Assembly (NCBI GenBank): GCA_017302135.1
Contig: JAFLDZ010000003.1
Span: 62,001-126,000 of the forward strand
DNA length: 64,000 bases
Reading direction: 5' to 3'
Source of the DNA: Lysobacterales bacterium
Lineage (GTDB): Bacteria; Pseudomonadota; Gammaproteobacteria; Xanthomonadales; Xanthomonadaceae
Part shown: in pieces, positions 1 to 7,739 of the stretch
Position numbering within the stretch: the first letter of the stretch is position 1
How the letters are laid out: each line of letters opens with the position of its first letter
Notes under the pieces: generated by a model
Database searches by the model: none
What the model was told of the DNA's origin: nothing
The model's input: the letters and a program-made list of their open reading frames with translations, nothing else
Made by a program: the position numbers and the translations under genes

Positions 1-1733
1 GCCCCCTGCGCACGCGGTCGGGTCAGATACGCTTCAACTCCCACGCCATCAGGTCGCTGCACGGACAGCACCTCGGTGTCGACGAATTCGTATGGTTTCA
101 ACCATGGTTTCGCGGCATCGATAATCTGCGCACGCCGCGATGTCGCATCGACGTGGTACAGAGCGCCGGCATGTTGGCTCGACTCCACCCAGACCAGCAG
201 ATTTCCACTGTCGTCGCGGTCGTATCCAGCCACGTTCTTGCCCGGAAACAGCTCGTCGAGAAGCGCATTCATCCCTCGGCTCTTCTCGTCGAAATATTCG
301 CTGACGAGATGTCCGTCGCGATAATAGACCGCTCCGATCGGCCGTCTCGCTTCATCGACGATCGGGGAAACCACATCGACGCCGGGCTTGCTGAACAGCG
401 TCGAGACGATACGTTTCTCACGAGGATCGAAAACCACCAGATCGCGTTGCGCTCGCCCTTCTTCACTCAGGCCATAGATCAAATCGCCTTCATAGGAAAG
501 AAGCATCGGATCGAAAGGCTGCTTCAAACCGAAACGCAGCACTTCCTCGAAAGTCTGGCCCATGCCGTACATGAGCACGACATCTTCTCCGCTGCTGGCA
601 ATCGCCAGGCGCAGGCGGCCGCGACCATCAACGAACCAGTAGCGATCGTCCTTCACGCCCTGGTTGATCCGTGTGCCATGCATCGGGTCGAAATAGTCGA
701 GCACTTTCTGGTTGCGGATGCTCACGCGATGCACGAGCAGCCGGTTCATATCGCCGCGCGATGCGAACAGGATATGGTCAGGGTCTTCCGGCAAGGCCTG
801 CGCGTAGACGCCAGGCTTGGACATGGCGATATGCTGAACCGTGCGCTGACCTTCCGCATCCAGTCCGAAACGAAAAATATCCACGAACAACGTCTTGGCA
901 CTGGGCCTGCGCGATGAGACAACGAAGACGTCGTTGCCCGCCCACTGCATCGATTCGACCGGACAGCATCCGACCATCAGTGATGTGGATTTCCCCCCGT
1001 TCATTTCCACCAGATCGAAGTGTCGGCCATCGCTTTTGCGAATCACTTTGACCATCAGATCGCCGCGCGCATTGAGATCGGCACCATCGACCTGACCGAC
1101 ACGCCACAACTCGCGGATATCGATGGGCAATTTGTCCGGCACCGGCGGCTTGCGCGCGAAACCCAATTCCGTAAAGCGTTTGGCAACCTTCGCTTTCGCT
1201 TCCAGATACATGGCCGGGAATGGATCGGGATAAAGACCCGCGTAGGCGAACCGGTACTTCGCCAGCACCTGTGGATGGGCATCCTCCAGCCAATCCATGA
1301 GTTGCAGGCTGCGATTGGTGGAATGGAACGTCGACGCGTTGGTATACGTGCCGCGCATGAGCATGTCGCCGGGGTAATTCAACACCCCCGCCTCGACTTT
1401 GAATTTGGTCTCGGGAATATCCTTGAAGTCGTACCATTGACCAAAATAGGTCGTGACACGGCTCCACTCATAGGTACCTGCAGGAAGCACGTACAGCCTA
1501 GGCGTAGCGCCCTCATCCACCGCTTTGATGGTCGCGGCATCGAACAATCTTCCGTCCTTTCGGAAGCGCACTTCCCGCAGTGAGGAATTGGTATCGACCA
1601 CGATCGCCACCAACCCTTCGTCTGCATCCAGTTTGGGTATTTCCCCGGGCTTGATGAATTTGACCCGGGCCTGTGCATCTGCCGAAAAAGCTGCGCAACC
1701 CAAAAAAAACAATACCAGCAGTACGATGCGCAT
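1..1733 (-). CDS. S9 (prolyl-oligopeptidase-like) serine peptidase, N-terminal part, cut by window edge
   Basis: The frame opens with ATG at 1733 behind a GGGGGGAG ribosome-binding site and runs 577 codons off the left edge without a stop. Residues 1-22 form a signal peptide ending ADAQA, so the protein is exported. A beta-rich segment of about 120 residues follows, then from about residue 200 a region that reads like the beta-propeller of S9 peptidases. The last visible residues include VEAYLTRP, which in this family leads into the alpha/beta-hydrolase domain; the catalytic Ser, Asp and His would lie beyond base 1. The family call is therefore an inference from layout and the linker motif. 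It is divergent from the lipoprotein gene at 1880. Confidence 0.65.
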   Translation of the reverse strand, partial: MRIVLLVLFFLGCAAFSADAQARVKFIKPGEIPKLDADEGLVAIVVDTNSSLREVRFRKDGRLFDAATIKAVDEGATPRLYVLPAGTYEWSRVTTYFGQWYDFKDIPETKFKVEAGVLNYPGDMLMRGTYTNASTFHSTNRSLQLMDWLEDAHPQVLAKYRFAYAGLYPDPFPAMYLEAKAKVAKRFTELGFARKPPVPDKLPIDIRELWRVGQVDGADLNARGDLMVKVIRKSDGRHFDLVEMNGGKSTSLMVGCCPVESMQWAGNDVFVVSSRRPSAKTLFVDIFRFGLDAEGQRTVQHIAMSKPGVYAQALPEDPDHILFASRGDMNRLLVHRVSIRNQKVLDYFDPMHGTRINQGVKDDRYWFVDGRGRLRLAIASSGEDVVLMYGMGQTFEEVLRFGLKQPFDPMLLSYEGDLIYGLSEEGRAQRDLVVFDPREKRIVSTLFSKPGVDVVSPIVDEARRPIGAVYYRDGHLVSEYFDEKSRGMNALLDELFPGKNVAGYDRDDSGNLLVWVESSQHAGALYHVDATSRRAQIIDAAKPWLKPYEFVDTEVLSVQRPDGVGVEAYLTRPRAQG

Positions 1734-1879
1734 GACTCCCCCCACGGTAGATTCGATTCCAAAAAAGCGCTCAGCCCTCAATGCCATCAGATTACCGCAG
1801 CGGCACATCCTCTGGACAACAATGCCGGTCGCCTCGGCTATCCTACCGGCCAAGTCAAGCCACAGATGAGGGGAGCGGC

Positions 1880-2242
1880 ATGCAGTATCCCGGCAAACGG
1901 TACTGGGCACTTGCCATAGCAATATCAATGGCTGCATGCAGCGCCACCAGCAGCGAGCCCGACCAGAGCGACCTCGAAAGCGCGCTGCGCGAACATCTCG
2001 ATCACTACAACGATCGCGGCGGCGTGAAGATCAATCTCGGTTCCGCCGGTGGCTTCCGCGATATCCGCTTCGATATCCGTCTGCATTCGGTGAGCAGGCG
2101 CGGCTGCACCGGCAGCGATCGCGTGTACGTCTGCGACATCACCTACAACGCGAGTTTCCCCCCGGTCAAAACGCAGACCGAAAGCATCGACACCAAGGTG
2201 ACGATGTTCGATGGCCCCGGCGGCTGGCGGGTCATCGAATGA
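1880..2242 (+). CDS. small lipoprotein, unknown function
   Basis: A protein of 120 residues. ATG at 1880 follows GAGGGGAG. The N-terminus is a lipoprotein signal with the lipobox SMAAC, so the mature protein would be membrane-anchored and periplasmic. The mature part has two cysteines (in RRGCTG and YVCDI) that could form a disulfide. I recognise no family. The frame stays open upstream to 1781, but the lipoprotein signal and ribosome-binding site choose the internal ATG. The next gene starts 34 bases downstream on the same strand, so the two may be cotranscribed. Confidence 0.6.
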   Translation: MQYPGKRYWALAIAISMAACSATSSEPDQSDLESALREHLDHYNDRGGVKINLGSAGGFRDIRFDIRLHSVSRRGCTGSDRVYVCDITYNASFPPVKTQTESIDTKVTMFDGPGGWRVIE

Positions 2243-2276
2243 CCGCTTTCTTTCACGTTTCCCGGATGAAGTCGAC

Positions 2277-2969
2277 ATGATCGAATTGCAATTCCGTATC
2301 GCCATGCGTCGCTGCTTCCAGCGCTTCGTGCTGACCGGCGTATTGATCGCAGCGCCCCTGACTGTCTTCGCGCAGTCGAACGCGCTGCCGATGCCGCTGG
2401 AAAGCAAGGACCCGGCAAAACCGCTGGAAATCTTGGCCGACACCACCTGGACCGGTGCGGAGATCGAGGCGCAGGCCAAGGATTTCAGCCGGCTCGAAGC
2501 CGGTCGCTTCACTTACGACGCCAGCAAGGGCCCGGTCACTCTGCTCATCGACTACGCCGCGACGCGACCTGGCGGCGATGCGGAAGGCGAAGCGCTGATC
2601 GATGTGGGCATCGAATGCCCCGAGGCGCGCGATCCCTGCGCGATCCCGATCACGCTGGGGGTCATCGGCATCCGTACCGCGTACATGGGCGAAAGCGTCG
2701 TCAATGTCGGCGGCGCGCCACAGGCGGCGTGGGTCGGCCGCGAGGGGCATGCCTATAGCTTTCCCGACAAGACCCATGTGGAAGTACGACTCGCGTTGCA
2801 GGACCGAAAGAACCTCGACCCGAAGGCGATCCGCGCGCGTCTGTTCTACGGCGATTACGATCGCAGCGCGTTACCCGGCCAGCAGACCCGGTTCGGTACG
2901 GTGCTGAAAGTCGCCATCGTGCTCAGCGTGCTGCTGGCGCTGTTTCTGTGGTGGATGCGGCGGGACTGA
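2277..2969 (+). CDS. exported protein with C-terminal membrane anchor, unknown function
   Basis: A protein of 230 residues. An N-terminal signal peptide ends near VFAQS, and a single hydrophobic helix occupies the last ~25 residues (VLKVAIVLSVLLALFLWWM) followed by RRD. The body would sit in the periplasm with only a short positive tail in the cytoplasm. Two cysteines close together (IECPEARDPC) could pair. A second start at ATG 2304 is possible; 2277 was kept because GGATGAAG lies upstream of it. No family recognised. It shares a strand with the lipoprotein gene at 1880 and converges on the gene ending at 2995. Confidence 0.6.
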   Translation: MIELQFRIAMRRCFQRFVLTGVLIAAPLTVFAQSNALPMPLESKDPAKPLEILADTTWTGAEIEAQAKDFSRLEAGRFTYDASKGPVTLLIDYAATRPGGDAEGEALIDVGIECPEARDPCAIPITLGVIGIRTAYMGESVVNVGGAPQAAWVGREGHAYSFPDKTHVEVRLALQDRKNLDPKAIRARLFYGDYDRSALPGQQTRFGTVLKVAIVLSVLLALFLWWMRRD

Positions 2970-2994
2970 GCGCGGCAATATCCTGTGGAGCGAT

Positions 2995-3573
2995 TCAGCG
3001 TGGCTTGATCGGAACGTACTGATTTTTGCCGGCGTAGCTGGCCGATTCGCGGTCGATGTTGGCGCAGAGCTGGTCAAGGTCCTTGCCGCAGAGCGTGACG
3101 TCGGCGCGGTTGTAGGCCTTCAAGAGTTCGGCCGACATCTGGTTTTCGCGGATGATCCCGTAGTAATGCGTGGACAGCCAGATGCCGCCGGCCAGCAACA
3201 ACAGCATGCTGCCGATGGCGACGCCAGCGGTCTTCCATACCAGGTGTTTGTGGAGCCGCTCCATCCGCTGGATCTGCTGTGCGAGTGCCTGCGAACCTTC
3301 GCTGACTTTGGTGCCTGCATCTTTCAATCGTTTTTCGTATTGACCGACGGGCTGCTCCAACCCGCTCTGCACTTTGCCCAGCAGTTGCTCCGGCAGCGTT
3401 TGCAATGAGCTGTCGGCGGACTGCCGGACCACCGAAGGCAATGTCTGTGCAAGGTCGTTCAGGTGCCGGGCGAGGGCCTGCTGTCGTTGATCGAGCTCGT
3501 TGCAGTTGCGTTCGAATTTCTCCATCAGCATGGCGGTCTTGCTGATGAGGTCGCTCAGGGCCTGCTCGTCCAT
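2995..3573 (-). CDS. coiled-coil single-pass membrane protein downstream of lipase gene
   Basis: A protein of 192 residues. The first ~110 are helical and rich in Gln, Glu and Lys with heptad-like spacing, followed by one membrane helix (about residues 113-133, VAIGSMLLLLAGGIWL) and a ~55-residue tail with two cysteines in CGKDLDQLC and the end YVPIKPR. Proteins of this layout are often labelled relaxation or mobilisation protein in this bacterial group, but I cannot confirm homology from the sequence alone. It lies 39 bases after the lipase gene on the same strand and is probably the last gene of that operon. It may help handle or deliver the lipase; that is a guess from position. Confidence 0.6.
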   Translation of the reverse strand: MDEQALSDLISKTAMLMEKFERNCNELDQRQQALARHLNDLAQTLPSVVRQSADSSLQTLPEQLLGKVQSGLEQPVGQYEKRLKDAGTKVSEGSQALAQQIQRMERLHKHLVWKTAGVAIGSMLLLLAGGIWLSTHYYGIIRENQMSAELLKAYNRADVTLCGKDLDQLCANIDRESASYAGKNQYVPIKPR

Positions 3574-3612
3574 GGATGGGTCCTGGTCGGATGGCAGCAG
3601 GGGACGCGCGGA

Positions 3613-4782
3613 TCAGACCGAGCGGCCGCCGGCACTGCGCACCGTGTCCGGTTCGGCCACGCGCGGCTGTTCAACCAGCCGTTGCGCCGCCTGCAGTTGT
3701 TCGCGATCGGCGATCGCGACCACGTTCTGGCTGAGCTCGCGCCCTGCTGGCAGATTGGCAGCCGTCTGCAATGCCTCGCGGTCGCCGCTGAGCATTCGAT
3801 CGAGCATCTGCGAAGTGCCGTTGCCCTCAAGTGCGGCGGTGCGCGTCGCGGGACCGCTGGTGTTGGGCTCGACCGCACCGAAAATATCGCGGCCGATTTC
3901 GCGGAAATCGCGGAGATAGCGGGCGATGTCGCCGCCGGTTCTGGCGACGGTGTGCGCTTCCTGGATATCGCCGCGATAGGTGCCGATCATCGTCGCGTTG
4001 TCGCGGGCGAGGTCAGTTGCGCGCGGATCGCCGATGACTGAGCGGTCCCGGTTGCCGTTGCCGTCGACATCCAGGAAATTGTGCATCATGTGCGAGCCGA
4101 ACGAACGCGCCGCGACGACGAAGGGCTTGTCGTCCAGGCTGCCGACAATGGGCACGGGATTGTTGGAATAACCGCCGAGCAGCCGACTGCCCATCCGGTC
4201 GACTTCCTGTTCCGTCGCATAGGTGCGCACTTCACCGAAGTGCCGACTGGCGGCGCTGACCGAGTCGGAGGCCATTACGTGATTGACCACCGAATCGCCG
4301 CCTTCGCGAATGCCCCGTCGCTCCAGACCGACCGCTCCGTAAGCATTGAAGGTTTCGCCACGGACGCCGGCTTCTGCGGCCGATATCTGCGCCAGGGTGC
4401 CGCCGAGCGAGTGACCGGTGACGGTGACCCTGGAGGCATCGCCACCGGCGAGTTCGATCGCGCGTCGGGTCAGCGCGACGGCTTCGTCGCCCTGACCGTT
4501 CGTCCTGCGGTTGGCCACCATTCCCGCGTCGGTCAGCAGCAGATCCTGAAGACCGTTCCGGCTCAGTTCGAACTCGGTGCCACGGTGGGCGACGACCATT
4601 TCGCCGGTGTCGGTGCGCTGGTAGATCGTACCGGCATAGCCGCTTTCGCCGCGGCCGCTGTGGTTCACGTGCTCGCGCACCCGGAAGGTCACCCCTCCGA
4701 ACTCGACCTCGGTACCGGGTCTGGCGTTGCGGTAGGCGTCGTTGGCCAGTTCCGCGTACTGCTGGCTGGTGGGTGCAGTCAT
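3613..4782 (-). CDS. class 3 lipase-fold protein, candidate secreted antibacterial effector
   Basis: A protein of 389 residues without a signal peptide. Residues about 45-150 match the lipase class 3 fold: VVAHRGTEF carries the oxyanion-side strand and GHSLGG holds the nucleophile Ser125. A Ca-site-like DVDGNGNRD follows near residue 238. The C-terminal ~90 residues are Gln/Arg-rich and helical. The start overlaps the stop of the upstream lipoprotein gene by four bases (ATGA), so the two are translationally coupled. In Xanthomonas, a cytoplasmically made lipase with a lipoprotein gene just upstream is the known layout of a type IV secretion effector and its periplasmic inhibitor. I could not identify the C-terminal XVIPCD secretion domain with confidence, so secretion is inferred. 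Confidence 0.7.
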   Translation of the reverse strand: MTAPTSQQYAELANDAYRNARPGTEVEFGGVTFRVREHVNHSGRGESGYAGTIYQRTDTGEMVVAHRGTEFELSRNGLQDLLLTDAGMVANRRTNGQGDEAVALTRRAIELAGGDASRVTVTGHSLGGTLAQISAAEAGVRGETFNAYGAVGLERRGIREGGDSVVNHVMASDSVSAASRHFGEVRTYATEQEVDRMGSRLLGGYSNNPVPIVGSLDDKPFVVAARSFGSHMMHNFLDVDGNGNRDRSVIGDPRATDLARDNATMIGTYRGDIQEAHTVARTGGDIARYLRDFREIGRDIFGAVEPNTSGPATRTAALEGNGTSQMLDRMLSGDREALQTAANLPAGRELSQNVVAIADREQLQAAQRLVEQPRVAEPDTVRSAGGRSV

Positions 4783-5420
4783 GGCGCAACGACCTCCGAG
4801 GTCATGGTCAGCGGGAAGGAATCTTCAGAGACGGGATCCAGGCCGAGCGAACTGAAGTCGGACACTGTCGGATCGCTGGGGTAGCGCTTCTTTTCGTGCC
4901 GGCTGGTTTGCGGCTCATGGGCGAGCAGGGCGCTGCGCGATAGCGTGGCGAAGAATCGCGTCTCGCCCTGCGCGCCGGTCGCGCGCAATTGCGCGGACAC
5001 GACCACCAGATTCCAATGGCAGACGCCTTTGCCGAAATAGTCCTCGTCCTGCATCGCGTCCGTGTGAACGGTGCCGGCATAGGTGCGTTCATCGATTTTC
5101 GCGTAGGTGACCGGAATCAGTTTTTCGGGGTGTGCGGTCGCACCGGCGGCTTTGTTGATGATGTAGGTGCAGTCCGGCGCCGTGTATTGGGCGAAACCTT
5201 CGATCGAGGCGAACGGCCCCGGCGCGTCGGGAAAGGTGAGGGTCACCCGGTACGCATGCTTCGGCGACGGATTCTGCTTGAACCCGGCTTCGATCGACTC
5301 GGTGGTCTGGTCGGTCACGACGGAAGTGGTGTCTTGACTCATCGTTTGGCTCTCGGGTGAATTGCAGCCGGCCAGCGCCATGACCGGCAGCAGGCCCAGC
5401 ATCTGGTAAATGGGGTGCAT
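4779..5420 (-). CDS. lipoprotein, candidate immunity protein for the lipase
   Basis: A protein of 213 residues. The signal peptide MHPIYQMLGLLPVMALAGC has the lipobox LAGC, so the mature protein is anchored in the envelope facing the periplasm. The mature part has two further cysteines (APDCTYI and GVCHWN), consistent with a disulfide-bonded periplasmic domain. It is the first gene of a three-gene minus-strand operon and overlaps the lipase gene by four bases. That position is what an inhibitor protecting the producer from its own lipase would need. No family was identified beyond this, so the immunity role is inference. Confidence 0.6.
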   Translation of the reverse strand: MHPIYQMLGLLPVMALAGCNSPESQTMSQDTTSVVTDQTTESIEAGFKQNPSPKHAYRVTLTFPDAPGPFASIEGFAQYTAPDCTYIINKAAGATAHPEKLIPVTYAKIDERTYAGTVHTDAMQDEDYFGKGVCHWNLVVVSAQLRATGAQGETRFFATLSRSALLAHEPQTSRHEKKRYPSDPTVSDFSSLGLDPVSEDSFPLTMTSEVVAP

Positions 5421-5551
5421 CGATACCCCTTAAGAAGTGATGAGTGCGCGTTCAGCGTCTCCCGCAGACTACCGTACCTGAGAAAACGCAGTCAACGTCA
5501 GCGGCGGCGCATCCCGCAGGCGATTCGATCGAGGGCGATGGACGCCTGGAT

Positions 5552-5818
5552 TCAACGCAGTTGGCTGTCCTTGCTGCCGCGACGGTTGTAACCGCCGTTA
5601 GTGGCGTCCGCCTTGTCGTGGGCATCCTGGCAGTTCACGCACAGGCGTACGCCCGGCACGGCCTTGCGCCGCGCCTCTGGAATGTCCGCGTCGCAGTCTT
5701 CGCAGCGGGTCAGCCCGGGCCCTTGCGGCAGCCGGCTGCGCACGCGCTGGATACCGTCCTTGACGGTGGCGTCGATCTGGTCCTGCACGGCACCATCACC
5801 AGCCCATCCGGTCGCCAT
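5552..5818 (-). CDS. DksA/TraR C4-type zinc finger protein, YbiI-like
   Basis: An 88-residue protein, the length of E. coli YbiI. The zinc-binding signature is clear: CEDCDADIPEARRKAVPG then CVNCQ, four cysteines spaced as in the DksA/TraR zinc finger. The N-terminal half is a short helix (residues 10-30) without the long coiled coil of true DksA, so it is a small relative rather than DksA itself. Family members can bind RNA polymerase, but the role of the short forms is unsettled. It stands alone, with about 130 bases to the lipoprotein gene. Confidence 0.85.
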   Translation of the reverse strand: MATGWAGDGAVQDQIDATVKDGIQRVRSRLPQGPGLTRCEDCDADIPEARRKAVPGVRLCVNCQDAHDKADATNGGYNRRGSKDSQLR

Positions 5819-5899
5819 GATCGCCTCCGAAACATCAACAGGAATACGAATATAAACGCCGTCGCATGATAACCCCGGCCGGGCAACGCGATGCCCGGA

Positions 5900-6277
5900 T
5901 CACTCCTTGTCGAAGTTGATCCGCACGTCCTTGACGGTGCTGGAGATCAGCACGATGGACACCCGAGGTCTGAGCAGGCGGCGCTGCACCAGCACGTCCT
6001 CGCCATCGTCCAGCTCGGCATCGACCCAGCGCCCGGCCTGCCGGTCGATCGCGGTCTTCACCTTGCGCGCGACCCGGTTCTCGCCATCGTTGCGTTCGAT
6101 TTCGACCCTTACCCGCACCGCTTCGCGCCCCGTCGGCACGATCTCGAACACCATTTCTCCGGCGGATTCGGCCGCCCCGCTGAATTCAAGGCGCCATTTG
6201 TTGGATTCGGAGGCGAACGCCGGGGCACTGGCGCACAGGGCGATCAACAGCGCGGCACAGGAAGATGAAGCTCGCAT
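5900..6277 (-). CDS. small periplasmic protein, unknown function
   Basis: A protein of 125 residues starting at ATG 6277. It has a typical signal peptide (MRASSSCAALLIALCASAPAFAS). The mature ~100 residues look all-beta with many charged residues and no cysteines. An upstream in-frame start at 6325 would put 16 unlikely residues before the signal peptide, so I prefer 6277. No family recognised. Divergent from the transferase gene at 6470. Confidence 0.55.
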   Translation of the reverse strand: MRASSSCAALLIALCASAPAFASESNKWRLEFSGAAESAGEMVFEIVPTGREAVRVRVEIERNDGENRVARKVKTAIDRQAGRWVDAELDDGEDVLVQRRLLRPRVSIVLISSTVKDVRINFDKE

Positions 6278-6469
6278 CGTGGGATTCTCGGGGAAGACGC
6301 GATGCGGAGAGCATCGCAGGCACAACGATCATAACGGGATCCGCGCGTGTATCGTTCCGTGGCAGCGGCATGGTCATCCGATGGTCAGGACCACGCAAAG
6401 CGCCGGCATGTCGATTCCGCGCCCTCTTGTCCGTCTTGAAACCATACTTGGCATTTCCAGGAGCACACC

Positions 6470-7132
6470 ATGTCCCTTCAGCTTTACGCCCATCCGTTTT
6501 CTTCGTATTCGCAGAAAGTGCTGATCGCCCTGTACGAGAACGGCACACCATTCGAGTTTCGTATCCTCGATGGCGAAGAGGGTCCTGAAAACACGCGCAG
6601 ACTCGCCGCACTGTGGCCGATCCGTCGCTTCCCGGTACTGCTGGACGGTCCACGGATGGTGGTCGAGGCCAGCATCATCGTCGAATATCTCGGCCTACGG
6701 TTTCCCGGACCGGTACGTCTGATCCCCGAGGACGCCGAAGCCGCACTGGAAGTGCGCATGCTCGACCGCTTCTTCGATAACTATGTCTCCACGCCGCAGC
6801 AGAAATTCGTCTTCGACAGCCTCCGGCCGGAAGCCGCGCGCGACGCGCATGGCGTGGCCGAAGCGCGTGCGATGCTGGAAAAAGCCTATGCATGGCTGGA
6901 TACGCGCATGCGCGATCGCGAATGGGCGGCGGGCGAACATTTCAGCCTTGCGGATTGCGGCGCCGCGCCGTTCCTGTTCTACGCCGACTGGACCCACGCC
7001 ATCGATGCGTCGTTCGCGAACGTCCACGCGTATCGCCAGCGGCTGCTCGCGCGTCCCTCGGTGGTCCGCGCCGTCGACGAGGCGCGGCCTTATCGTGCGT
7101 ATTTTCCGCTGGGTGCGCCGGACCGCGACTGA
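6470..7132 (+). CDS. glutathione S-transferase family protein
   Basis: A protein of 220 residues, the usual size. Residues 1-80 have the thioredoxin-like fold of the family, starting LQLYAHPFSSYSQKV with Ser12/Ser15 near the glutathione site, RRFPVLLDG (the cis-Pro strand) and the glutathione-contacting VVEASIIVEYL (Glu-Ala-Ser in place of the usual Glu-Ser). Residues 90-210 form the helical C-terminal domain with the FSLADCGAAPFLFY capping motif. ATG 6470 follows CAGGAG. It is a cytoplasmic conjugating or stress enzyme; the substrate cannot be told from sequence. Confidence 0.9.
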   Translation: MSLQLYAHPFSSYSQKVLIALYENGTPFEFRILDGEEGPENTRRLAALWPIRRFPVLLDGPRMVVEASIIVEYLGLRFPGPVRLIPEDAEAALEVRMLDRFFDNYVSTPQQKFVFDSLRPEAARDAHGVAEARAMLEKAYAWLDTRMRDREWAAGEHFSLADCGAAPFLFYADWTHAIDASFANVHAYRQRLLARPSVVRAVDEARPYRAYFPLGAPDRD

Positions 7133-7145
7133 GCTTCCCGGCGAC

Positions 7146-7691
7146 TCAAGTCGCCGCCATCCGCACCCGTGGCGTCAGCGCCACGTTGAGGCTGTCGCTC
7201 ATCAGCTGCACTTCGGTGTCCTGGATCATCGCGGTAAGGCGCATGCCGCGCTTCAGATGGCCGACGATTTCGTCGATCGCTTTCGGATCCAGATCGATCA
7301 CGGTGAGATTGTCGAAGCGCGACAGGCTGGCCGAAATCTTGTTCCACCACACCTCGGCGGCATGGCCGCCGTAATTCACCACAACGACCTGCTCCGCGCG
7401 CGCGCAGGCTTTGCGGATGCGGCTTTCATCGGGCTGGCCGAGTTCGATCCAGCGCTGGATGTCGCCGACGTAATCGCGCTGCCACAGATCCGGCTCGCTG
7501 TCGTCGCTCAGGCCGCGGCCGAATTCCAGACGCTCATCGGCATACAGCGCGAACGCCAGCAATCGCACCATCAGCCGCACGTCGGTTTCGGACGGATGCT
7601 GGGCCAGGGTCAGGTTGTGCTGGGCGTAGTAATGCCGGTCCATGTCGCTGACCTGCAGCTCGACCTTGACCACGGTGGATTTGGGCGACAT
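7146..7691 (-). CDS. yaeQ: YaeQ family protein
   Basis: A 181-residue protein matching YaeQ in length and in conserved blocks: the N-terminal strand pair VVKVELQVSDMDRHYY, LTLAQHPSETDVRLMVRLLAFAL, LWQRDYVGDIQRWIELGQPDE and VVVNYGGHAAEVWW. YaeQ has a PD-(D/E)XK nuclease-like fold and is linked in the literature to suppression of rfaH-type phenotypes, though its biochemical role is unsettled. It converges with the transferase gene, whose stop is 13 bases away. Confidence 0.9.
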   Translation of the reverse strand: MSPKSTVVKVELQVSDMDRHYYAQHNLTLAQHPSETDVRLMVRLLAFALYADERLEFGRGLSDDSEPDLWQRDYVGDIQRWIELGQPDESRIRKACARAEQVVVVNYGGHAAEVWWNKISASLSRFDNLTVIDLDPKAIDEIVGHLKRGMRLTAMIQDTEVQLMSDSLNVALTPRVRMAAT

Positions 7692-7739
7692 GCCGGTGCC
7701 TGACGGGAAAGGGTCAGGGATTGTAGGCGCTCCGCAGGT

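Noticed and set aside
3613..3990. XVIPCD secretion domain at the end of the lipase
   Set aside because: Length and Gln-rich helices fit loosely, but the conserved motif pattern could not be found by eye.
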